Shown here piece by piece: positions 46,791 to 60,520 of a stretch of DNA of 64,000 nt; position 1 is the stretch's first letter, and the number at the start of each line of letters is the position of its first letter. This stretch comes from Cyclina sinensis (Eukaryota > Mollusca > Bivalvia > Venerida > Veneridae): contig JAAONU010000013.1 of assembly GCA_012932295.1 (NCBI GenBank), positions 46,576,627 to 46,640,626 of the forward strand. The letters are read 5' to 3'. Below the pieces are notes generated by a model, which saw nothing but the letters and a program-made list of their open reading frames with translations, ran no database searches and was not told the origin of the DNA. Position numbers and translations under genes: made by a program.

Positions 46791-46793
<3 letters not shown>
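42431..46793. other. No supported gene; further diverged duplications and A/C-rich runs
   Basis: A motif GGAATGGTTTCTGCTAAAAT near 43532 recurs near 41340 and, inverted, near 36175, so an old dispersed repeat is present. AGACTGGGTGAAGTT occurs at about 37842 and 43889. A CAAAA/CAACA-rich run lies at about 45131-45190. The remaining open frames are short and unrecognised. Confidence 0.45.

Positions 46794-46867
<74 letters not shown>
46794..46867. repeat. (AT)n microsatellite, about 36 repeats
   Basis: An uninterrupted alternating AT tract. The frames read through it are artefacts. Confidence 0.97.
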
Positions 46868-46869
<2 letters not shown>

Positions 46870-48840
46870 ATGAAATTACTCAAAAGAACATACCCTTAAT
46901 TCAGTATAAAAATCAAATTTACTAATGTATTAATGAAATCCCATTACAAAGGACTGACTTGTCTCTGGCAATCCCTTTCCATATTTTGTTTTGCTTTGTT
47001 CTAAGAATGTACTAAACAAATACATGGCAAAATATGTGTCCTGGGAACATTATTAAAGATATATGCCATATTGTGCCATAAAATATGCAATATAATCATG
47101 CTTAATTCATGCCAGTCTAAAATGTCGTTGTATTACTGGAACACCACGTGACCTTCAAAACAATTCAATGTAAACAAGCCCATTTTAAAAGTTTCTGTAA
47201 TTATCTACACTATTGACTGACTGAATGAATGACTTAATACAGTTCTTGGAATAATGAATGAAAGAATGAATCTTGATGATTTTTTATTTACCAGGACGTG
47301 ATTGTAGCTTCGTTCGCTGTTACCAGATTGGTTGTGTCACGCTAGTGTTTTGACAGGGGCGCCTGACTTATAGCAAAAAACACGCCATAATATTATTACG
47401 GCACCGTGAAGGCAGAAAAGATCACAGAGAAATGGAATAGTGGAAAGGATTAATCGAACAAATCGGACATTTTCCGTTTCATATAATCGTCACAATAAGT
47501 AAATGACACTAGGTCAAAAATATTTATACAGGTCGATAATTTGTAACTTAGTTTTGGTCTAGAAAAAAGTGGTCACGAAATGAAGGTGAGGTAGTGTAAG
47601 AAAACAAAATAACATACAATGTCAGATTTTGTGTGTTTATCTTCCACTTTAAGCCATTGTATTTTTTTCGTAATTACATAATTACGTATTTCTTGTATTT
47701 ACCAAATAGACTGTATATGATCATATTTAGCGTAAAAATACATAATACCACAATACTAAATAGGTGACAAATTCTGAAAAAAATCTGTTTATTGTTTCAA
47801 TGCTAATTTTGATATGTATAACAAACCATTTCAGAAAAGAAATGAATTCAAAAAGTGTCCGCTCTTTTTCCAAAGTACCGTTTATAAACTATTAATATGG
47901 AGGGACTGCTACTTACAATTAATACCTCGCAAAACATTTGCAATACTCTAATGTTCTCTCTGACGTTTATGGGTCCCCAAAGACACCGTGATGAACTTAT
48001 AGATCGTCCTGTGCTCTTTTTTCCCTCTTTCTCTCCGCGCAATCAATATGATCGTTACTTTGGAAATGTGAGTTTATCTAACGACCTCATTCAACGTAAA
48101 AAAAAGCATTAGCTTCTTGACAAATGATAGATTTCATGAACAAAAAAAACATGGTATACGTCCTATATAGGGAATACATAGCTTTTTCATCTGCAGTGTC
48201 ACCGCATTTCAATGTGGTATTGAAAATTACATCGAAGCGGGTGACACAAGAGTAGCACTTGAGCTAGCTTACAAGGCCAATATGACACTCGCTTATGAGT
48301 CACTACTGTCTTAGTGATAAATATTTTTCACTAAAAATTGCTCAGAATTCATGATGATTTGGTAAAATGACGGAATGTTTTAGTATAAACCCAAATATGT
48401 CTTCTAAAAGTCTTGGACCTACAACTTCCGTATTTGTCTATTTATCAGAAAGTTAATTATTTTTAAGAAAGTAATATTCTGCTGAGATAAAGATTTTGTT
48501 AATTTACAAAGTACTACCATAACAGCGTTGTACTATTCTGGGATAACAAACCGTGCCGTTGCAGTCTCCGTGTCTAAATATAACTGGGTCAAAACACCGC
48601 TCAATGTGTTATATTTCAACGTTCATGGACATGACACTAAACGCCAGATTTTAATGCCCTGACATGTAGTTTATGGTCATTTCATTTTCCTGGACATTTT
48701 ATGGAACGTGGTGTTATAAAAAGATCATACGAAAATAATAAAAACCCTCCAAGAGCAACAACTCATTTGACATGAGTGCTATTAACCCCAAAACAAAAGT
48801 TCGTATATTTTTGTTGGGCAAGATACAGGAAGAGATGAAT
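46868..48840. other. No supported gene; ambiguous frames at 47848-48112
   Basis: Plus frame 47897-48112 (MEGLLLTINTSQNICNTLMF..., with a GGAAAT|GTGAGT donor-like site) and minus frame 47848-48042 overlap. Neither is recognised. Confidence 0.35.
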
Positions 48841-48895
48841 GACAATAAACAAGAACAAACTTAAAAGAACTTGTTTTACAATCAACAAAATGCAT

Positions 48896-49085
48896 TGCTC
48901 CTCGAATTGTCTTTAGTGGATCAGACGTTTAACTGAGGATCCATGTTTCGGTTCTATACATTGGGCATATTAAGGAACGGGTTATGTCTTTGGAATGGGA
49001 TATCATTTATATCTTGCATTAACTCCTCTAGAAGGGTGGTGTCGGACATATGAACAACCTGTACTGATGATAAATAAACTTGAAG
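48896..49085 (+). mobile_element. Degenerate tRNA-Lys-like SINE remnant
   Basis: TTTAGTGGATCAGACGTTTA then ACTGAGGATCC aligns with the anticodon arm of tRNA-Lys (ATCAGAC-TTTTAAT-CTGAGG), followed by a decayed box B (GTTTCGGTTCTA). A body with GGGATATCATTTATATCTTG and AGGGTGGTGTCGGACATAT ends at GATAAATAAACTTGAAG. No target duplication is clear. Confidence 0.4.
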
Positions 49086-50582
49086 TAAATAGAAAGATAT
49101 AGTCACACTCATCTTACTGTCACTGGGTCTGAGTGCTTGTCAGAAATTGTAACTTTTATTAACAGACATATTTTGCTTTCATTGCACTCGTGTAGGTAAG
49201 ATGGCCATGTGTTTGCAAGGCACAGCCATGCTACAGAGGTGACGATACAGGTAAATGGCAAAAATTTAACACAGTATTAATTGAAAGCTGCCCTTATCAA
49301 ATCGAGGTTGTGCACGTTAAATAAACATGTTGCGTAGATGATTTGATAAAAATTCAGAAGCCATAACGCCACCTAAGTAAATTAGTTTACATAGCCTAGG
49401 TGCACTAATAATTACAGTGTATTAATATCTGCTACAGAGTACATTAAAAAAAACAATCGCAGCATTAACAAAGAGAATTTAACTGTTTTTGTAACAACAA
49501 CAACAGCAGCAACAGCAACAGCAACAAAGCATAACTTATCCTTCATGTAAAAGCATACGTGAATCTTTAAACTACATTTATATAAAACAAGACGAAAAGA
49601 AAAAAAAAGAACTCACCACCCACCCCACCCCCCCCCCCAAAAAAAAAAAAATACAAAAAAAAACAACAACAAAAAAACAGCAACAACAGAAAAGAAATGT
49701 GTCCCTCTAAAGGCAAGGTCCAGTTTTACTTACAATAACACTAAAACGACACGATTTTCGAATGTGTTAGAACCATCCTTCTGACGTATATTCCTATTAT
49801 CGAAACAGCTTACTACAACCTCATATCTACAAAGCTGCAAGAAACACCAGCGGTTTCACTAACTGGATGATACATTAAATAAATGCAAATTAGCTGCTGT
49901 CACGTGGGTAGTCACGAGACCCTGGGCACATTACAAACATAACATATAACAAATGTTCAATGTCTGTTATATATTTAGTTGCTTGTTAGAAGAATGAATA
50001 TATATATGTAAATTCATTTATTTAAGTATATTTCACTTTTAACTTCACTTCGTAAACTGTAGGTATTCTGACCACGCAGGTAACAGTTTAAGACCCATCG
50101 AATTTTCTTGCGTGTCTATACTGTAACAATGATTCTTTTATGTTTTTAAATAACATTTTATTTAAGTGCTTGAGACAACATACCTTTAAAAGGTGTAGGT
50201 TATAATTAACGACAAATGTTCCGACTAAAAAGTTACATTCTTTGTTTTTTATATGATGAATTTAAACAAATTCGTCAAGTTTAAAGAAACATTTATCAAC
50301 AAGAAATACATGTAAATAAAACCGAAAATAATGAAGTAGCTCTGAGCATTCTGAAGCGAATAATGGAAAGAGTATACAAAATATTATACATTTTTTCTAA
50401 TTTAATAAATCTAATTGTCCTGTCCGAAATACCAACACGTGCCATACTATCCATAAATTTGTGAATAAGCAGCTTTTAGATTAAATATTTTACAAAACGT
50501 TTCGGTATAACATTGAAGGGGGTGTTTATTTTTCTATTACTGTAATTCAGAAACTTTCAGTTAAAACCAGTTGTGATGTTCG
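49086..50582. other. No gene seen; low-complexity A/C runs
   Basis: CAACAGCAACAGCAACA-type repeats lie at about 49497-49530, and C- and A-homopolymer runs at about 49615-49680. Confidence 0.5.
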
Positions 50583-51020
50583 AAAGTGTGAACGCTTTAG
50601 ATATAACGGAAATACAGAGGTGTGAACGGTTAAGAAATAACCGAGATACAATTATGTGAACGCTTTAGATATAACAGAAATACAGAGGTGTGAACGGTAA
50701 AGAAATAACCGAGATACAAATGTGTGAACGCTTTAGATATAACGGAAATACAGCGGTGTGAACCGTAAAGAAATAACCGAGATAAAAAATGTGTGAACGC
50801 TTTAGATATAACGGAAATACAGAGGTGTGAACGGTTAAGAAATAACCAAGATGCAAATATGTGAACGCTTTAGATATAAAGGAAATACATTAGTGTGAAC
50901 GGTTTAGATATAACCGAATTACGAAAGTGTTATTAAGATATAATCAAGTTACAAAAGTATGAACGGAGTTACAAAAGTGTGAACGGTTAAGCTATAACCG
51001 AGATACTTTAGTGTGAACGC
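50583..51020 (+). repeat. 32-bp minisatellite with dimeric organisation
   Basis: Two alternating half-units: GTGTGAACGCTTTAGATATA followed by ACGGAAATACAGAG, and GTGTGAACGGTTAAGAAATA followed by ACCGAGATACAAAT. The dimer period is about 64-68 bp, with about 6 dimers and decay at the right. Confidence 0.92.
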
Positions 51021-51699
51021 TTTCATAAATAACAGAGGGACATTGACAGCTTTCACAGTAATCGTGTCTTCTAATGTTCTCCAAACAGAGTGACTAATAC
51101 CTTGTTTATAACTCTGTATACTGCCCTGAGCTGTACCAAATATCGAGCCTTCTTGTTTCAATAAATAATGATACAGGATATAAAATGTAAAAAATAAATA
51201 TTTGCTGGTGGAATAGTAAATTATAGAGATGTTCTCGTTAAATATTTAATGTAGCTCTAGTGTCTATTTTTAGCTCCTCTTGTAAATGTCGCAGTCTGTT
51301 TGTGCAAATGTAGATTTGTATTTGTATTGAAACGGAAGATAATATTCCTTAGAGAAAACATATGGTTAATTTGATAATAACAGAGGAGAACATCCGAAAA
51401 TCAGGCTATGTGTATATTGAGGTTTTTAATCGTCGGTACCAACTGCCAATATCACCTGCAGAGTTAAGATACTTCAGGTTGTTGTTGTTGTTGCTGAGTG
51501 TTTAGGACTGTGAAAAATATGTGAATTTAACACAAAAACTTAACACATCTTTCTAATCTGTAATGCTGGTTAGGGCCAAAAATGTCTTTATTTACGGAAA
51601 TATACACTATATTTGCCTACAAAAGATTTTGAGTTTATATTCCCATAAAAGTAAACTGTCTACGCTTATAACGATTTAACTCAAAATATAATAATTTCT
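51021..51699. other. No gene seen
   Basis: AT-rich unique sequence with a (GTT)n run at about 51480-51494. Confidence 0.5.
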
Positions 51700-52165
51700 G
51701 AAAAAGATTTTCAAAGATTAAATATTTTACACAAATAAGATCTCCGGGGCAGGCCCAATTTTGACCTCGAGGGGCATAATATGAACAAACTTGGCAGACG
51801 TCTACGAGACAGTGCAACTTCAAAATACCTAAGCTTTAAGGCATACAGTTTCAGACAGAAACTGTTTAAGTCTTCATTTTATAAGTCTACTTAAAATTAA
51901 ATGACCCTCGGGACAGAGCCATCTATGATCCCAGGGGCGTAATTCGAACAATCTTGATAGAGTACCTCTAGATGATGCTTCGTGCAAAATATGTAAGGTT
52001 TCAGACGAGTACATTTTTAGGTCTTCTCGTATAACCCTAGGTAAACCACGTGATCCTCGGGGCAGGGCCATTTATGACTACAGAAGTAAAATTGATCAAG
52101 CTTGATAGAGGACCTCTAGGTGAACCTCTATCCCAAATGTCTAAGTCTTAGACCTTAAAATTTGA
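51700..52165 (+). repeat. Dispersed repeat D, about 150-160-bp units
   Basis: Three diverged units with GGGGCAGGCCCAATTTTGAC, AGGGGCATAAT.TGAACAAACTTG and GATAGAG.ACCTCTAG (anchors near 51748, 51911 and 52060). A minus frame across it (51874-52071) is a by-product. This unit style is common in bivalve dispersed repeats; no hairpin end is identifiable here. Confidence 0.75.
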
Positions 52166-53303
52166 AAAAAAAGGTTTTCAAATCTTTTTTTTATGAGTTC
52201 TTGATGGAATTCAATTCTTTGAACAACTTCGGGTGAGCTTTGTGCAAGCAACATCCCTTCTAAGTTTTACCAACTTTATCCGTTGGATAACTTAATCAAG
52301 TAAATGATAAGAATATGCCTAATTTGAAATCACTTAAGAAATAATACTATTGAATTAGATTTAAAAAAAAAAACTTTCACCAAAGCATAAAAAAATCGCA
52401 ACAAAAAGCACCAACCTGCTTTTGTCTTCACACAGAATGATTTTAAATAGGCATTAATTGGCAATGGTTCGCTACGGTACATGTGACCTAAATAACTTTC
52501 AGAAGTCTTGCAAATGGTCCATACTAGTGAAATCCTCTTATTACCTAGGCTTTAATAAATTAGGAAATTAAAAACATATACCAGTGTACCGTACAAGTCG
52601 GGGAAAACTTCGACCCCCAAACCTCCCACAGACATTCAAAGCGATACAAACGCAGAAAACTGGGTAAGTATATGATGATTGATTACGTGATGGCAATGAA
52701 TCTCGTATTTGTATCGTTTGCGAAATGCCGATGTTAATAACGCGAAATCTACGATGATTGATTATTATCTAGTCAAGATAATGTGTGATAATTACCGCCG
52801 ATTCTGTGCATTATATTTTTCTATATTTAAGACGTCCATAAGCGCGTAAGCAGCCCGCTTTATCGATTGATGGTTCCAGATTCTCCTGAGATAATGTCCT
52901 GTCTGAGAGAACATTCAATACAAATAGGAACTTGTTCGTTTCAATAACCATACATTTCCAAAGGATTGCCGACAGTTGTCAGGGATCTTCGTAATCCATG
53001 TTTTTGACAATTAAATACACATTCTACGCTCATATTCTCATTCTGTTGTGTTCAGTTATTAATTTTACATTGAGCGTCTCTCATTGGTTGCTTGCCTGAT
53101 AAAATATTCTTTTTGTTCATTCGTTCGTTGGTTATTCACTTCGTGTTTCCCTCCTTCCTTCCTTGACTGATTGACTGATTAATTAATTCATTCATTCATT
53201 CTCTTCGACCATCATTCATGTTGTTCTTCCTTTCGTTCAATCATTCTTCTTTCGTTTATTTGCCCTCTCAATTTTTCGGAATCAGATACTAGTAACCTTT
53301 ACG
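52166..53303. other. Mostly featureless; weak plus-strand exon candidate at 52586-52668
   Basis: CATATACCAG is followed by an open stretch that ends at a good donor (AACTGG|GTAAGTATATG). One frame reads GENFDPQTSHRHSKRYKRRK, with several dibasic pairs. There is no family and no partner exon. ATTCATTC and TTCGTTC simple repeats lie at about 53120-53260. Confidence 0.25.
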
Positions 53304-53654
53304 TCACGTGATCAAAACGTTCAACAGGAATTTTAGTAACCTTGACATTAATGTTTTGATAGCATTGGTATTTTGATAAAATGGTTTTACAAGTGTAGTG
53401 ACTGGCAGGCCGCGAGTCGGAATTTTGACGCCGTTCCTCATTATAAATCTAATGTATTTGCTGGGCAATGTTTTATATACTTCAGCTTGCTGTTGTGATA
53501 CCACATATTTCTTGGTGACAAAATTTCCTAATTGGACAAACTGGCAGCAAAACGTACTTATTATCAAAAACCTAGTTTCAGGACTTATAATTATAAGCCT
53601 CAGTGGGTGATCTGCCCAAAGAATAATTAGCCCCGTCCATTTTGTTAATTTCAA
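53304..53654 (-). other. Longest open frame in the window (116 codons); both strands open
   Basis: The minus frame (MKLTKWTGLIILWADHPLRL...) and a plus frame at 53398-53610 (VGILTPFLIINLMYLLGNVL, two hydrophobic segments, a CCC run) occupy the same DNA. Neither has a recognisable domain or convincing splice sites. The plus frame could be a membrane-protein exon, and the minus frame an intronless relic. I would not call a gene without expression or homology data. Confidence 0.25.
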
Positions 53655-56600
53655 CTAAGCTATAAGTGCAAAAAAGAGCAGGTTTAGTTTCTGTAATTTT
53701 CTCCTTTTGTATTAAAAGTGCACATGTATAAATGTAAAAAACATTTACAGTTCTATTAAAAGGCCACGGAGTGTTTAAGTCAGGGACCTTATTGGTTTAT
53801 TTGTACTCAATGCGATAAGATGTACATTTTAACATATTGTCCCAAAAAGTTGTTTATTCTATGATTGCGTCATTAAGTGCAAATTGCAGCACTTAAGGTG
53901 ACGAAATGTAAACACCAGGTAACAAAACAATATGTTACATACTAATGCGTTTTACAACGGTACTTAATGCCAGCCATGAGAAACTACCTGTTACATGATG
54001 CAGAATGCAAAAATGTATTTGGCACTATGCAACAATTAGTATTCTGCTAAGAAAAAGTTCTCGTATGCAGTCAGGTGAATTATTTTCCATATAAACTCCT
54101 CGATTTATCAATAGCCATCTCCAATTTATTTCCAGAAATGGTCTTGCATTTACAATTTGGATGGTTCCATTTAGAATTTAAAGGTGTTATCATTTGAATT
54201 TTATTGACAGTGCAGATCATTGGCTGACTAAGAAAATCCGCCCATTTTACTGGATATGAGAGTGACTTATCGGTCAAAAACACTTCTCTGTTGACCATTT
54301 GGCGACAAGGTGTCTTAAAAGCGTTTAGCTCCCGGAAACGTTTCCTGTTTATAAGGCTTCTTATGTTTATTCAGAAATTAATGTTAGTGAACAAAGTGAC
54401 CTTTATCGATTTGCACTGATGTGTATCCTTAGAAAAGTCAAATAGTTTGGATTTTTTCATTAAAATAGTTTTACTCCCATTGAGTATAGCTTAAAACGGT
54501 AAAAATCTGTTATCTCTTGCCCAGTCCTAAATTAAATTAAATATTCAACAACTATACTGAAACGTATCTTGCCATTTATATATCTCTTGAAAATGAAAGT
54601 GATCTTTTTTTTAAAAACTTGTGTACAATTTCTGAACATCCACCGTGTTTTCGGCCATACATCTTGGACATTTTGAACACAGATGTTTCTTTAAGTGAAA
54701 TAATAACCCCATATGGTCTGTTGTTTTAGTATGAACATCCAAATTATAGAAACAGTAAGATATTTGTTCTACTCTCCTGGTCTAAGGTTAATACAGTATG
54801 AACTAAACCTCTTTTTTCACTTATATGCCTACAATGTTTACGTTGACATATTGTTTCACAGACAAAGAAGCGCGTGAAGATTATCTCCTATGCGATGTTA
54901 GATTAACAAGAGCAAGTTAAATACACTTTATACAATAATAAATGGCATAGCACTGTTCCGCTGCCAGATGTAACATTGTTATGACGTCATTGATTTATTT
55001 GGCATACCTCTGTTACAAAGGTGTAGAGTTCATGCAGTGTTCTCAAGATAATAGCAAAGATGAGATACATTTGTCGGCTGATTCCCGATGAAACAGAAAA
55101 GATAAACGAAAATAGTTACCGAAATAACATGCTTAATATGCAGGTTAAATTATTTTTTTCACTGATATAAGCAACATGTGATGTTAAAGGGTTAGGTTTA
55201 CATATCTAACATAAACACGTGACATAAATAGAACTGGCGTTTAAATAAATACGCGAGCGAATAAATCTTCTTGTTATGTAATTGATACAGAAGTGAAAAA
55301 CATTGATGATAAACTCTGAGGTAATGAATTCCAAAGTTATAAATACAGAGACCTTATGTTTCCTGATTTCCTGAAGGACCAACAAACATGTGGGTTTTGT
55401 CATTTTAAAAGTTTTTTTTCTTGCATTTGTACTCAGTAGACCCATTTGCCTGCTGCAAAAAGAAAATTAAATTTCGGTAGGTGTTTTGCTTGTGGTAGAC
55501 TTGACATTTATTAGCAAACATTGGGACCTGAAATAACCGATATCGATTTTAACATCATGTCGAAGTGAAATTGAAGGAAGTAGCGCTTTAAAACAGAACG
55601 TTTTTATTCTGTAAAAGAGGGTTGGTCATTTTGTTCTCTGTGAAAAAAGTACAGTATCACGAACAACTAGGGTGTATGGGGTGGGAGAAAAGGCTGGGGG
55701 GTGGGAGGGCAAAACAAATATAGCTGGGGGCTAGTGGAGGATTTAAAAGGAACTTAACAGTAGTTCGACCAAGACATGACTTTGATCAAAATCATCACAA
55801 CGATCTATTTGAAGAGAATAAAAAGAAAAAAAAAAGAAAAAAATCAATGAATAAAAAAATGAAGCAAAGGTAATATGTTAATACAGCCCAAAAAAAAAAA
55901 CAACGCAAAAAATAACGATTAGAAGAATTTTGAACAAAATATATACTCGTAAAACATTCTTTAGCGTCTAGTTATTTGTGTTCCTGAAAGGTGGCGGAAA
56001 AAATAAAATATACTCTTTTCCGAGGTAGCTGTAACAATGTTTGGAAAGTTTTGTACAATCCTTTTTTAACAGCTTGTTTCCCCTGAAATATCTCGCAAAA
56101 CTTAACTTATCAGAAATAAAAGAATGAATTTACGATGGAACGACCATAGACAGTGAAACTTATCATCGATTTTCAAGACTGAAACATTAAAAAAAATCGG
56201 CGAAATGTCACAGTCTTACGTCGATGAGAATTTTTCAAGTCTAATACATCTTTCTCACCATAGCTAGAATTTGTTCCGTAAAGCAATATGTTTTAGTTCC
56301 GAATGATGGATGGACATTCCGCAGCATTATCACGAGAGAACATATTCTGTGAACTTAATTAATTTCGCAATGATACTGACTAATACATAATTGTCGTTTT
56401 CCATATTGTTGTCCCCTTTTTCATGGCAGAATGTACGCCGTTAAACTAAAGGATAAAAGAGGCATTAGTTTGTAAAGAGATGCTTTCTCGTGTATGTAAT
56501 GTGATTGGATTAATCATAAACGCCGGGAAATCATATTGAGTCTTTATGTGCTAAACTCCAGGAAAGAATCCGTGTGATAAATAGATATATAGTACAAAAT

Positions 56601-56874
56601 TTATCATTTTATTATTTATGTTTTTTTTTTTACATGATACCACTTCAAGTTTGTTTCGGTAATAAGGAGACTCGGGGATATAACCTCAACTGCTTTCAAT
56701 GAAATAACATATATGAAAAAAGAAAGCATTCATATGTGTATAAAAAGGGAAAAGGCATATATCCGAAACCTATTAAAGAATTTGTAACTATCTTAAATCA
56801 TTTTCCGCAAGAGTGTTATAGCATTTTAAAGATTATTATTACAGTCAACAAAAGGAAGAGTAGTAAAATATGTT
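53655..56874. other. No supported gene
   Basis: Minus frame 54080-54298 (72 codons, contains WNHPNCKCKTISGNK) and minus frame 55206-55445, preceded by a good CTTTTTGCAG acceptor, look natural but match no family I recognise. G-rich GGGGGTGGGAGGGC lies near 55695. Confidence 0.35.
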
Positions 56875-57130
56875 TATTACAGGTGCAGTGGGTTAAAAAG
56901 AACTAAATTTATGAGTACTTCAGCCGCATTGGGTTGAAAAAGAACTAAATAATATGTGTAGTAGGGTTAAAATGAACTTAAAATGTGTGTATAACTGCTG
57001 CAATAGGTTAAAGAGAACTAAACAACATGTGTATTTCAACTGCAGTGGCTTAAAAAGAACTAAAAATGTGTATTTCAACTGCAGTGGGTTAAAAAGAACC
57101 TTAAATATGTGCATTATAGCGCATTCGGTT
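56875..57130 (+). repeat. 45-48-bp minisatellite, about 6 copies
   Basis: Units contain GCAGTGGGTTAAAAAGAACT and AAATATGTGTATTTCAACT. The minus frame here (KYTFLVLFKPLQL...) is a translation of the repeat. Confidence 0.9.
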
Positions 57131-57171
57131 TAAAAAATAACACTTTGTAAACAGAAATTGCTCTTTTTGTT

Positions 57172-57210
57172 GGGGGGGGGGGGGGGTTGCGGGGGCGGGG
57201 GGGGGGGAGG
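57172..57210 (+). repeat. G-rich tract
   Basis: About 38 bp, almost all G with a few T, C and A interruptions. It has four or more G runs, so it could form a G-quadruplex on the plus strand. Confidence 0.85.
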
Positions 57211-59475
57211 TTGCATTTAACATACCGGTACTTGCCTTATTGTTATTTTTCATGGGCTGTTAGTTTAAATTGTCTTTAAAAGTCTTCTACATGGTCGGTT
57301 TTTGTGGTAGCATGAACAACGAACGCCCAACTGGGTCAACATATGGTTCTGAATGACCATTAGGCCTTAAAAATAGAAATTTGCTTTTAACTTGATGAAA
57401 ATATAGAACTATATGTTTAAGAGAATCACTTACTTCCAACGGATAACCATTTTAATAATGTAATGCTTTCATTCTCTCCAAATCTCCTATCAAATATTTA
57501 AATTTCAGAGCATTTAAAGTGTTTCATATAACAAAACTGATATACTCTAAGGCTGTCATTCATCATAGAAAATGTAGTTATGAAGAGTTGCACCATTTGG
57601 CCTGTGTTTCAGCTTTTAACTGCATTTCGATCATATATCAGTTCTGACAGTTACAAATATCGATGAAATGCGTCATAAAAACCCGCACTCGAGACTGAGT
57701 GCTCCCTCGAGATAGGAAGCCTATAAATACACACATTTCTGTTTCAAGTCCGTGCTGACTTTATATAGCAAATGTTAAAGCATATTTTCGAACCGTTAGT
57801 TGGAAACTCTGTAAATTTCTCTTTGAAAGCGTGAAAAACAAAAACAGCCAAAGTGTTACTTGATACAGAAACAGATAAAACATACATGTATAACTTCTGA
57901 TTTGAAGCAGTTCTCTTTTGTCTAAAATCAGCCATAAACGTTAAAAAATCTCAGTTATAATAGTCAAGTATTTATTTATGCACTCTTAAATTTTCCCTAC
58001 ATTATATATTGTTCAGTGTGCACGTGTCTCCAACTCATTATTACTTCTATATAAGGATCAAATCGCAGTCCAGAAATAATCTAAGAACAATTCATAAACA
58101 ATCCTAGAACTCCAATATTGAAACTCATGCAGCAAACACCATTTTATATTCTATCTTCTATTTATTCTATATATGCAACAATTCTATTTTAAGGACCAAT
58201 TTATAGCAATACGAGAAGCCCATTTTTTTTTTTTTTTTTTTTTTTTTTTGGGGGGGGGGGTATATATTTAAAGCTTGTCATTCTATATATATGTTCCACA
58301 TATACAATACAATATTCAGTTTAAGACAGAAACGTAACAGAATTGGTACAACCAAACTTAAGACTAAGTTTTTCATACGTATATGCGTATATACGTATAA
58401 ACAAAGTCTAATAATTTGACATGAAAAAGTGACTTTAAAATTCTCTAGGCTTACATATATATATATAACAATTTTCACTTTATTATCAAATATAAGTTCG
58501 TACCACACAATATAACGTCATCAACCAGAGACGTGGCATTGGCAAATATAAAACAACGTTGAACAGAGGGTTAACTTAATCAAAGGCAAACTACAAAAGA
58601 ATTATTACTTTAGAGATTAATTACGTAGGAAGAAATGCTGAAATATTTAGAAAAAAACTAAACAATATACTACTTCGTATATGTAAACTTTTGCATTTTA
58701 GACGTAGTTTATAGATTTTTTTTTTCATTTTTGAGGTTTAAAACACGCTATGACATAAACAATTCCAAGAAAGATAGCTGCTGCATTTGATAGAACGCTT
58801 AAACATACAATACAAATGACCTGAATGAGAAACATCTAACCAAGTATTGTCCAATCGGTATAAATAATAACATGATGAAAAAAATCAAGAAAACTTTCGA
58901 AAAACAACACTTCGCACAGCGAAAACTAATACATGTATATAACACTGGCACTGAAGTCTAACTGAGTAGAGTTTGACATGCCATTTATTCCTAACGTCTA
59001 TATATCACTTCAACCGCATACAGAATTTAAACGTAGAAATCAATAGAAGTTCTATAAATAATACGCATAGAAATAATTCCGTTGCTATGAAACTTCAAAG
59101 TTTTCTATTTTCTTGGAAAATAACCCATGCTTTTAAAAAAGAAAAATACTCAGACACATAAAGGAAATTCTCAGAGTCGTTAGTACTTTTTTATATTGAC
59201 TTCGGTTTCGTAGCTATTTTTCCTACTCCATGGAAACGGTAACGTTGTAAGCACGAACGTTATGGCGCAACATAGCAACCAAATTTCCACATTATGTCAT
59301 AATAAAACAACTATGATAAAATGATAAGATATGATTGTATGATAAGAATAGCATAAACATAGGCTGGTTCTTGTTTAATTTCCCTTTTGCATGATAACAT
59401 GTCTGTTCTTAATGTTTGTATGTCCTTTCTGAGGAATTACATTTAAAAAGATCATCCTACAGATAACACAACTCA
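57211..59475. other. No supported gene; T27G11 homopolymer junction
   Basis: A poly-T run (58223-58249) passes directly into poly-G (58250-58260), so the exact lengths may be unreliable. Short frames only. Confidence 0.5.
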
Positions 59476-59775
59476 ACATTTCTCGTAAAGTGACATTTCT
59501 TGTAACGTAAAATTTTCCAAAGCGTAACATTTCTCATAACTGGCTTTACATTTCTTGTAGTGAAGAACTTAAAGTGTATTTTCATTTCCCGTGGAATAAC
59601 GTTTCACGCGGGAAAACATTTCACATGGCGTAACATTTCACGTGACGTAACATTTTATCTGCTGATACATTTCACGTGGCGTAACAATTCACGTGGAATA
59701 ACATTTCGTCTGGTGATACATTTCACTTCATCAGGTGGTACATTTCACGCGGGGTAACATTGCATGGAGCATTTC
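59476..59775 (+). repeat. 17-bp minisatellite, about 17 copies
   Basis: Unit ACATTTCACGTGGCGTA with variants. CACGTG or near-CACGTG recurs in many units. The plus frame at 59560-59757 arises because 3 x 17 bp is a whole number of codons. Confidence 0.92.
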
Positions 59776-60520
59776 TCCTTTCAGATATTTCCTCTGAGGT
59801 AATATTCCAACAGTATACTAGAATTCTTAGCGCCTAGATTTTTTCTGTTTGACTTTTCTTGTGACGGCATCTTCGTGACGTGGCGTTCCTTCTAGCTAAA
59901 CTTTGATTTTCTAGTGTCCTAAAAATCTATCAGGTAACAGTCTCTCAGCGCAGCATTTCTATTAGTGTAATATTTCTTGTAAGTAAATTGTCAGATTAAT
60001 GTTAATTTACCAGCATGGATTTACTTGAGATTTAATAAGCCTGTTTCGTGTTACGTCGGTTATTTATAATCTCCTTAAATCATTTGTATACGAAGGATAA
60101 CCAGATGTTGTTACCATTATTGCAAGACCGTTTAACGACTCATTTGTTGGCAAGTGGTTGTTCTAGATGAGTTAGACTTTGATAAGATCTACAGGTAAAC
60201 ACATTAGTAATGAGATAACTTCATAATATATTTTATTGTACCCTACTGTAAAGCCCATCGTCTAGCACGCAAACAAGAATATTTTGGCACTCATCGAACC
60301 TACAATATCTGACCAATATCTAAGAAATGTGATATACTGATAGCTGAGTAAGCCGAGACAAATTATGTTTTATCCGCTGTCAAGGTGTGAATCAAGTGCA
60401 GTACCACCTTTTTACGTATAAATACGTTGAAAACAACCGATTTGTTGATTCTTTTTTTCCAATTTCACATCAGCTTAACTCAGAATCGGCTGTTGACACT
60501 TCCTGTTCATATGTTTTTTT
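59776..60520. other. No gene seen
   Basis: AT-rich sequence; the first 200 bp may be highly diverged continuations of the 17-bp repeat (CATTTCT and GTGACG fragments). Confidence 0.5.

Noticed and set aside
46650..46899. Poly Ile-Tyr proteins on both strands
   Set aside because: Translation of the (AT)n microsatellite.
56230..56340. Minus-strand ATG frame before a GTGAGA donor
   Set aside because: 23 codons with ordinary context; many such exon-like patterns are expected by chance in 64 kb.
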